DNA of 64,000 nt, taken from NCBI RefSeq assembly GCF_014131695.1, contig NZ_CP036346.1, positions 124,001-188,000 on the forward strand. Reading direction: 5' to 3'. A model generated the notes under the pieces. The model was not told the origin of the DNA and made no database searches. It saw nothing but the letters and a program-made list of their open reading frames with translations. The position numbers were made by a program, and so were the translations under genes. This document shows positions 58,177 to 64,000 of this stretch, one piece after another (the first letter of the stretch is position 1; the number at the start of each line of letters is the position of its first letter). Origin of the DNA: Thomasclavelia ramosa DSM 1402 (GTDB lineage: Bacteria; Bacillota_I; Bacilli_A; Erysipelotrichales; Coprobacillaceae).

Positions 58177-58332
58177 TTTTTCCTCCTACTATCACTCTTT
58201 TTAGATGTGATGTTTATTATGAGTGTCTCGCCATATCTTCCCATTTTTCTAAGAGTCATGATGATCTCTTGAAAATATCTTCTTGATACGGTTTGACGAT
58301 AAGATTATAGTACAATTTATTATTGCTGCCAA
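58177..58332 (-). promoter_or_regulatory. Promoter and possibly structured leader of the ECF S gene
   Basis: Minus-strand TTGGCA (58332-58327), 17-base spacer and TATAAT (58309-58304) form a good promoter. The leader can fold: CCGTATC pairs with GATATGG, enclosing AAGAG/CTCTT, and CACTC pairs with GAGTG near the ribosome binding site. It matches no riboswitch I know. Confidence 0.5.
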
Positions 58333-58344
58333 CTGTAATAATAA

Positions 58345-59313
58345 TTATTTATGTAATTCTTTGTATGATTTTAAACCGTAGGCGCTGTCGGCTTTTTTTA
58401 CCGCACGATTGACTGCTTTAGCCATTAAATCAGTTGCAAGAATCCCAATGGCATCTGGCATTACTTCAACTTCATTAGTACTTAATACAAAAATAGTATC
58501 GCCATCACTCATCGTGTGGACAGGCTGAATAGCACGGGCATAACCGTTGTGGGCAATCCCTGCAATCTTTGTACATTGAGCTTTGTCTAATTTGGCATTT
58601 GTAATAATACAACCAATGGTAGTATTACCACTTGGTAATTGGCGAAGTTTTTCAATTTGTTGAAAAATCACCTCGTCTGCAGGAATGATACTATTGTGTT
58701 CTGAATCATAAATTCCAGCTAACTGCTCATTAGTTTTATAGTCAACAATATTTCCACAGGCATTAACTGCTACAATTGCTCCAACTTGAAGATTATCGAT
58801 CTGGATGGCTGCAGTACCTAAGCCGCCTTTCATTGCATATTGTGGACCCATGATTTTACCAACACTAGCACCACATCCGGCACCATAGTTACCCTCTTTA
58901 AGCGGTTCATTTTTTTCGCTATTAAGGCAAGCTTGATATCCCATTGCTTTATCTGGACGAATTTTAGGATCACCAACTGTTAAATCAAATAAAGATGCAC
59001 CACAAACAATAGGGACATGGGCGACCTTCATATCAAAACCACAGTTATGTTCTTCTAAATATTGCATTACACCACTAGCCGCATCTAGTCCAAAGGCACT
59101 GCCGCCACTTAGCATTACAGCATTGATCTGTTGGACCATGTTGATTGGATTTAGCAGGTCTGTTTCTCTAGTTGCTGGGCCGCCACCTCTTACATCAACA
59201 CCGGCTGTAGCACCATCTTTGCAGATGATTACAGTGCAGCCGGTTCCAGCTTTTTGATTTTCGACTTGGCCGATTTGAATGCCTTTAATTTCTGTTATAT
59301 TAATTTTTTTCAT
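58345..59313 (-). CDS. P1 family (S58, DmpA-like) self-processing peptidase
   Basis: 322 residues. DmpA-type aminopeptidases cleave themselves and use the new N-terminal Ser or Thr as nucleophile; here the candidate site is Gly229-Asn230-Thr231-Thr232 in LPSGNTTIGCIITNAKL. Other conserved segments: VDVRGGGPATRETDLL, LSGGSAFGLDAASG and MKGGLGTAAIQ. Acts in the cytoplasm on small amide or peptide substrates; natural substrate unknown. GGGGTGAT precedes the ATG. Divergent from the XRE regulator. Confidence 0.9.
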   Translation of the reverse strand: MKKINITEIKGIQIGQVENQKAGTGCTVIICKDGATAGVDVRGGGPATRETDLLNPINMVQQINAVMLSGGSAFGLDAASGVMQYLEEHNCGFDMKVAHVPIVCGASLFDLTVGDPKIRPDKAMGYQACLNSEKNEPLKEGNYGAGCGASVGKIMGPQYAMKGGLGTAAIQIDNLQVGAIVAVNACGNIVDYKTNEQLAGIYDSEHNSIIPADEVIFQQIEKLRQLPSGNTTIGCIITNAKLDKAQCTKIAGIAHNGYARAIQPVHTMSDGDTIFVLSTNEVEVMPDAIGILATDLMAKAVNRAVKKADSAYGLKSYKELHK

Positions 59314-59463
59314 GTTATCACCCCAATTTATTGTACAACATAATTACTATTATTTCCTTATATTTTGAAGATGACAATAATAGTTGCTAAAAATGTAAAT
59401 TATAGTTTCTCGAAAATTTTTAAATATATAGTAAAATGATACTAAAATAAAGGAGGATGGAAA

Positions 59464-60129
59464 ATGATTGGAGATAAAATTATTTTATATCGTAAACGTA
59501 AAGGATTAACACAAGAGGAGCTTGCTGATCTGCTTGAAGTAAGTCGCCAAACAGTAACTAAATGGGAGAGTGGTAGTGTGCTGCCAAATCTCGATTATAT
59601 CATGGGATTATCAGTGATATTTGGGATAACGATTGATAACTTAGTTAAGGATAATGACTGTGCTAAGCAGGAAATAGAAAGTAAAATTAGTAATTATAAC
59701 TGGATTGATTTTATGTTAAAGGCAAAAAAAGCAACCTATGCTAAAAAGGAGGGGAAAACTGTTTCCAGTCGACCTAACAGCCATGATTATCAATATCAAG
59801 AAAATGAATATTTATATATTGATACGTTTGTAGGCAGTGAATTTTTTGGTGGTGAAGAATGTGTCTATAAAGACAATATTCCACTTTATGTAATGAATTA
59901 TTATGGTAAAGTGCTTGATGAGGCTTTTAGTGGTGATTTTTTGAAGGAAGCACTATTATTAGTTGATCGAATTTCTCCTTTTAGAGGTCCGGCGTTGTAT
60001 ACTAATGGTAATTATACATATCATTGTAGTTATGATGGTGATTATGAATTTTTTAATGGTAAAGAGGAAATATACTATAATAATATTAAAGTATACGAGT
60101 GTTTATTCCATGGCAGAAGTGTTAAATAA
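59464..60129 (+). CDS. XRE-family regulator with DUF5680-like C-terminal domain
   Basis: 221 residues: N-terminal helix-turn-helix (about 5-60, ITK-type core GLTQEELADLLEVSRQTVTK followed by WESG) and a C-terminal domain (about 78-215) rich in Tyr and Gly, with KATYAKKEGK, SHDYQYQE and GSEFFGGEE, typical of DUF5680. The C-terminal part likely senses a ligand or protein. Divergently arranged to the P1 peptidase gene, which may be its target. AAAGGAGGA precedes the ATG. Confidence 0.85.
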   Translation: MIGDKIILYRKRKGLTQEELADLLEVSRQTVTKWESGSVLPNLDYIMGLSVIFGITIDNLVKDNDCAKQEIESKISNYNWIDFMLKAKKATYAKKEGKTVSSRPNSHDYQYQENEYLYIDTFVGSEFFGGEECVYKDNIPLYVMNYYGKVLDEAFSGDFLKEALLLVDRISPFRGPALYTNGNYTYHCSYDGDYEFFNGKEEIYYNNIKVYECLFHGRSVK

Positions 60130-60192
60130 TTAAATGACATCAATCGGTTAATTAATACTGGAATAAGAAAATGATTTTAGAATATTAATTAG

Positions 60193-60333
60193 ATGTTTAA
60201 AACAGGTATCAGTAGTGGCAGAGAGGAATTTGCCCATGATATTTTAAAAGGTTTTGTTTCAGTTAAATCAGGATTTCTTTCCAATAAGCAGGAGTATTTA
60301 GATTTATCTAATATTCATATTTCAAAAGACTAA
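60193..60333 (+). pseudogene. Small 46-codon reading frame, probable gene remnant
   Basis: ATG at 60193 opens 46 codons (MFKTGISSGREEFAHDILKG, then about 26 more ending HISKD) with a plausible amino-acid mix, but an in-frame stop directly precedes it and no ribosome binding site exists. It looks like the tail of a lost gene. I do not recognise the family. The rest of the 340-base gap holds only the terminator at 60423. Confidence 0.35.
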
Positions 60334-60422
60334 AAAAATAGGGGAACTAGAAAGACTTTTTAGCAATAAAAATATTTAAATGAGGAACCCTATAATTGTC
60401 AACTTAACTGAAAATTATAATT

Positions 60423-60462
60423 AAAAGATGTAACGTTTAAAAATTTATCCGTTACATCTTTT
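60423..60462 (-). terminator. Terminator of the esterase gene (usable on both strands)
   Basis: AAAAGATGTAACG (60423-60435) pairs perfectly with CGTTACATCTTTT (60450-60462). On the minus strand it follows the esterase stop and ends in a T-rich tract. Confidence 0.85.
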
Positions 60463-60471
60463 ATATTCATT

Positions 60472-61795
60472 TTATTTAACTTGTTCACCAATCCATTGCC
60501 AAACTTTTTCACCATGTTCATCACAGTCGGCTTCATTATTATCAAAATAGATCCATGACCAGTGACCATTATATTGGTATGGGTCACCATCATTTAAATC
60601 ATTATATTTACCAGAAGTATCGATGACCGAATCAAATGTGGCAACGTGTAGATTAGTTGCACCAAGATTTTTTAATCGGTTAATAGTAGGAATTTCAAAT
60701 TTTTCTGGAATAATACTAGGATCATCATTAGAATAAATAAAATATAGAGGTAGATCTTTAATTTCAGAAAGTTGTTGGTCACTAATAACATCATCAGGCA
60801 GGGCTTCACAAATTGGTATTGCTGCAGCAAAATAATCTGGATAATCTAAAATTAAACGCATAGTCATATATCCACCTGCAGAACATCCTGCAAGAACGAC
60901 TTTAGTAGCTCCGCATCGAGACTGATAATCTTTAATTAATTCCATAAGTGCATTAGTATAATAAGAAGGACCATGAGTTACTAATAAGTCATCATTCCAT
61001 TCACCGCCATTACCATCAGCATCCATCCAAAAAGTTGGACATTGAGGAACTAAAACATATGCATTGCCAACAGCATTTTGGAAATCATCATTAAAATAAG
61101 CACTTACTTTATTTGATAAAGAGGTTACTTGTGGATTAGTATTCTCTGTTCCCCCTTCACCAGAACCATGTAACCACACAAATAATGTATTAGAAGGTTC
61201 TTTAGGGTTAAAATGACCATAATTTAATTCAATTCCATCACTAGCCTTAAATTTTTCTAATTCTAAAGCGTCAGCAGCAGTAATTTTTTTAGTATATTCT
61301 GTACTAACATCAAGTTTAGTAACTTTTTTATCGTCTACCGTTATTTCACCGTTTTTTGCTAATGAAATATTTAAATAATACGGATCACTCCATGTATTAT
61401 AATGTGTTGTAGCAGAGTATAATAATGGCGAACCATCATTTGGGCTTACATATAACTCAATCGCAATATATTTAGACTCTCCATCAATTTTTTGCCCATC
61501 TTTATCACAAGAATAGGCATCATCAACAACACGCTCCAAAGTTTTTTTCAACAACTGGGAGTGCCTCATCTTCCCAATCAGTTACTTGTTTTGTTTCAGA
61601 TACCATAAAATCATTTTTGTCAACATCATCAACAGCTTTGTCTAATGTCAAAATAGTTTTATTGACGCCACATCCCCAATCATATCCGGCAATATAAATT
61701 TCATAAGTTGCATCAACAACTTCTGTGCTTTGAGAACATCCGGTAATGCTACAAGCAATAAATAAGGCAAGTAATAATTTTGATAATCTTTTCAT
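60472..61795 (-). pseudogene. Esterase-like lipoprotein gene, split by a frameshift in an A7 run
   Basis: The 5' part starts at 61795 (GAAAGGAG upstream) with a lipoprotein signal ending SITGC, and reads to a stop at 61523. The 3' part, +1 frame, reads to 60472 and holds an alpha/beta hydrolase: oxyanion region FVWLHGSGEGG, nucleophile VLAGCSAGGYM and a late His in YNGHWSW, as in PHB-depolymerase-type esterases. The frames meet at seven A (61542-61548); with six A the product is one protein of about 440 residues (...LPVVEKTLERVVDD...). Either a real mutation, phase variation by slippage, or a sequencing error. Confidence 0.8.
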
Positions 61796-61856
61796 TCTCT
61801 CTTCTCCTTTCACCTTGCCTATATCTTAAGCTTATTTATAAAATTTAAATATGAAA

Positions 61857-61881
61857 AAAATGACCACATTAGGGTCATTTT
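61857..61881 (-). terminator. Terminator of the AraC-family gene
   Basis: AAAATGACC (61857-61865) pairs with GGTCATTTT (61873-61881); on the minus strand it is followed by T-rich sequence and overlaps the AraC stop codon. Confidence 0.78.
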
Positions 61882-62747
61882 CTAACTTTATTACGATATA
61901 CTTGGGGTGTTTCATGATATTTGAGTTTAAATTCACGATTAAAAGATTTAGTACTAGAGAAGCCATTTTTCATCGCAATCTCAGTAATGGTTAAATTAGT
62001 ATGAACCAAATCGTTAGTACAGTGTTCTAAACGTTGTGCAGTTAAGTATTGTTTGACCGTAATATTTAAGTGTTTTTTGAACAATCTTGCTAAATAACCA
62101 TAAGAGAAGTTAAATTGGTTCGCGATTGAGGAAACATCTAGTGCTTGAGAATAATGTTCATCTAAATAAAAGAGAATTTTCATAAATTCTTGGAGTTTTT
62201 GATCAGATTGAAGAAAGTAACCAACTTTTCTAATCTTTTTTTGATACTTTAATAAAATACTAATAATTAAATATAAATAACCATTAATAGTAAGTAATTT
62301 AAATTCAGTAGTTTGTTGATACTCTAAACTCAAATTAGTTAAAAGAACGACCAGTTTTTGTTCAATTTCTGGGACTATATGATTAGAAAAATAGATATTA
62401 TCAAATGCAGGATAGCATTTTTTTAGAAAATCATACTTAATTTGAATAACAATACTTTTAAAACAATCCTCTGATTCAATAATTTTAGTCGTATGTATAG
62501 CTTGTGAATTAATGATAGCTAAACCATTACGAGCAATTGAATAAGTTTCCCCATTACTCCAAAGTTCAATTGATGCGGTAAGTGGAATAATAAACTCTAA
62601 ACTACGATGCCAATGTTTTGGAGGGATTAAATTAGGATCATCTTTAGCTAAAGTTACCTCAATAACTTTTAGCGGAAGTTCATCAGTAGTAATTTTTTCA
62701 TAAATTATATGCGTATTATTATCTAATAATTCTTTTCCATTCAACAT
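61875..62747 (-). CDS. AraC-family transcriptional regulator
   Basis: 290 residues: N-terminal cupin-like sensor domain (about 20-110, with PPKHWHRSLEFIIPL) and a C-terminal double helix-turn-helix (about 190-288), with SYGYLARLFKKHLNITVKQY and AMKNGFSSTKSFNREFKLKY diagnostic of AraC/XylS. AAGGAG is 7 bases before the ATG. It lies directly upstream of the esterase gene in the same direction, and so may control it; effector unknown. Confidence 0.92.
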   Translation of the reverse strand: MLNGKELLDNNTHIIYEKITTDELPLKVIEVTLAKDDPNLIPPKHWHRSLEFIIPLTASIELWSNGETYSIARNGLAIINSQAIHTTKIIESEDCFKSIVIQIKYDFLKKCYPAFDNIYFSNHIVPEIEQKLVVLLTNLSLEYQQTTEFKLLTINGYLYLIISILLKYQKKIRKVGYFLQSDQKLQEFMKILFYLDEHYSQALDVSSIANQFNFSYGYLARLFKKHLNITVKQYLTAQRLEHCTNDLVHTNLTITEIAMKNGFSSTKSFNREFKLKYHETPQVYRNKVRK

Positions 62748-62837
62748 CCTACCACTCCTTTTATATTATAATAACATAAAAAAATTAATTTTATTAATCC
62801 AATTCATTTATTTTAATATATAAAATAGCTAAGATAT

Positions 62838-63344
62838 TTAAACCTTAGCTATCATCTCTAATGCATATTTTTTAGCATTTTCTAAATCATTTGTATCTGG
62901 ATGTGATAGAGCTGCATCAAAGTTATCAATACTAACTTGAAGCTGTTTATCTTCAGGATGCTCTTGAATCATTTTAACATAGCGATCACGTATTGATAAA
63001 GGCATCTTACCGGGACAGAAAAAGTGTCCTAATATCTTATTATTAGTATTTACAACATTATCAAATCGTTCTGCCAGTTTATCATAGTATTCAGTAGAAC
63101 CACCAAATCCAGCTGTTGCAAAAAAAGCGATTTTTTCATTTGAAAGAGTAGTAAGAAAATTTTGAATCTTTTGACTACAGTTACCCTTATCGGTCCAGCT
63201 TCCAATAAAAATCAGATCTGCGTCACTGAATGTTTGAGGTTCACCGAAGTAAACAACCTCTTCGTTAATACAAGCTTCTTTAATTACATTAGCTACTTTT
63301 TTGGTATTACCTGTATGACTATCAAATACAATTGCAATTTTCAT
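62838..63344 (-). CDS. Flavodoxin family protein (BilS-like)
   Basis: 168 residues from the ATG at 63344, chosen because GAGGTG lies 7 bases upstream; a GTG at 63353 overlaps that site. FMN-binding loops: SHTGNTKKVA (phosphate), FIGSWTDKGNC and FATAGFGGSTEYY. The extended C-terminal region with FFCPGKMPLSIRDRY and ALSHPD matches the flavodoxin group now named BilS, an electron-transfer partner reported in bilirubin reduction by gut Bacillota. That specific role rests on remembered similarity; no bilR is in the window. A general flavodoxin is certain. Confidence 0.85.
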   Translation of the reverse strand: MKIAIVFDSHTGNTKKVANVIKEACINEEVVYFGEPQTFSDADLIFIGSWTDKGNCSQKIQNFLTTLSNEKIAFFATAGFGGSTEYYDKLAERFDNVVNTNNKILGHFFCPGKMPLSIRDRYVKMIQEHPEDKQLQVSIDNFDAALSHPDTNDLENAKKYALEMIAKV

Positions 63345-63450
63345 TTTAATCACCTCGTCATAAGTATAGACTTATATTCATAAATAATAAAGCATAATCT
63401 TTATCACATTTAATTACGTGTGATATACTATGATGTGTAAAGGAGATTTT

Positions 63451-64000
63451 ATGGATACAGCAATAATATTTGATTTAGATGGAACAGTTTTATATACAGA
63501 TGAATTAATTAAAAGAACTTTTATTAAAGTATTTGAAAAGTATCAGCCTGGGTATACTTTGAGTGAAGATGAATTATTATCTTTTTTAGGACCATCTTTA
63601 AAAGAAACGTTTTCGAAGTACTTTCCAGATGAAATGTTTAATGAATTGTTGAATTATTATCATAGTTATAACCATAGTCATCACGAGGATTTTGTCTATG
63701 TTTATCCGACAGTAGTAGAAACATTAGAATATTTAAAAAATAGAGGTTATCCTTTAGGAATCGTTACGACTAAATTAAAAGTTGCTGCTGATGTAGGACT
63801 CAACACTTTTGATTTAAAAAAATATTTTGATGTAGTAATTGGATTAGACGATGTTAAGGTCACTAAGCCGGATCCAGAAGGAATAATCAAGGCAATGGAA
63901 TTATTGGGTGTTAAAAAAGCTGTATATATCGGTGATAATATAACTGATATTCAAGCTGGGAAAAATGCTGGTATTAAAACAATTGGTGTAAAATGGTCAC
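63451..64000 (+). CDS. HAD-family hydrolase, pyrophosphatase PpaX-like (3' truncated)
   Basis: The frame starts at the ATG at 63451, preceded by AAAGGAG, and is still open at the window end (183 codons visible). Motif I IFDLDGTVLYTDE, motif II GIVTTKLK, motif III KPDPEGI and motif IV YIGDNITDIQAGKNAG identify a phosphoglycolate-phosphatase-like HAD. The C1 helical cap and overall layout fit PpaX, which hydrolyses the pyrophosphate made by HprK/P; a phosphoglycolate phosphatase is equally possible. A -10 TATACT (63424-63429) lies about 20 bases upstream. Confidence 0.85.
   Translation, partial: MDTAIIFDLDGTVLYTDELIKRTFIKVFEKYQPGYTLSEDELLSFLGPSLKETFSKYFPDEMFNELLNYYHSYNHSHHEDFVYVYPTVVETLEYLKNRGYPLGIVTTKLKVAADVGLNTFDLKKYFDVVIGLDDVKVTKPDPEGIIKAMELLGVKKAVYIGDNITDIQAGKNAGIKTIGVKWS

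Noticed and set aside
61542-61548. Programmed -1 ribosomal frameshift at A AAA AAC
   Set aside because: The downstream frame is +1 relative to the upstream one, so a -1 slip does not reach it.

Overview
The window is AT-rich (about one third GC by eye) Bacillota DNA with strong AGGAGG-type ribosome binding sites, many PTS sugar transporters, an HprK/P and a Bacillus-like tsaC-rpiB-glyA-upp-atp gene order. I infer a gut Erysipelotrichales/Coprobacillaceae-type organism (Thomasclavelia-like). That placement is an inference from gene content and was not tested by any search. No rRNA, tRNA, CRISPR array, insertion sequence or prophage was seen.

Layout. 1-5570: end of an RpiR/MurR-type regulator, then an amino-sugar operon (murQ, small membrane protein, lactose/cellobiose-family EIIC, BadF-type sugar kinase, GH1 6-phospho-glycosidase). 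5640-7560: surface Ig-like protein, small lipoprotein, MGMT-domain protein. 7700-10655: tsaC-rpiB-glyA-upp. 10827-17629: complete F1Fo ATP synthase operon (two small assembly genes, then a, c, b, delta, alpha, gamma, beta, epsilon); its c subunit carries a two-carboxylate, Na+-type ion site. 17640-18487: a gene remnant, then a promoter-driven, strongly folded RNA ending in an intrinsic terminator just upstream of speD. 18488-24751: polyamine operon speD-speA-speE-speB-carboxyspermidine dehydrogenase-decarboxylase, which encodes both the SAM-dependent and the aspartate-semialdehyde-dependent routes to spermidine. 24760-30650: HAD phosphatase, ArsP_2-type exporter, ldh, amidase lipoprotein, a dead MarR gene, S41 protease. 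30718-38615: uvrB-cca-uvrA-hprK-lgt. 38813-44105: GntR regulator, EIIC, GH1, mannose-6-phosphate isomerase, resembling the Bacillus glucomannan (gmu) set. 44365-47311: glucose-family EIICBA and a BglG/LicT-type antiterminator. 47351-50731: mannose-family PTS (IIAB, IIC, IID, DUF956) preceded by a clear ribonucleic antiterminator (RAT) site and overlapping terminator. 50899-56308: two-component system and heterodimeric ABC exporter. 56434-63353: mostly minus-strand genes (HAD phosphatase, ECF S component, P1 peptidase, a frameshifted esterase lipoprotein, AraC regulator, flavodoxin) with one XRE regulator on the plus strand. 63451-end: truncated PpaX-like HAD phosphatase.

Together the region describes a fermentative, carbohydrate-scavenging anaerobe: PTS uptake feeding glycolysis, lactate formation, HprK-centred catabolite control, recycling of cell-wall amino sugars and self-sufficient polyamine synthesis. 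The most promising unexplained element is the structured RNA with terminator in front of the polyamine operon (about 18127-18468).
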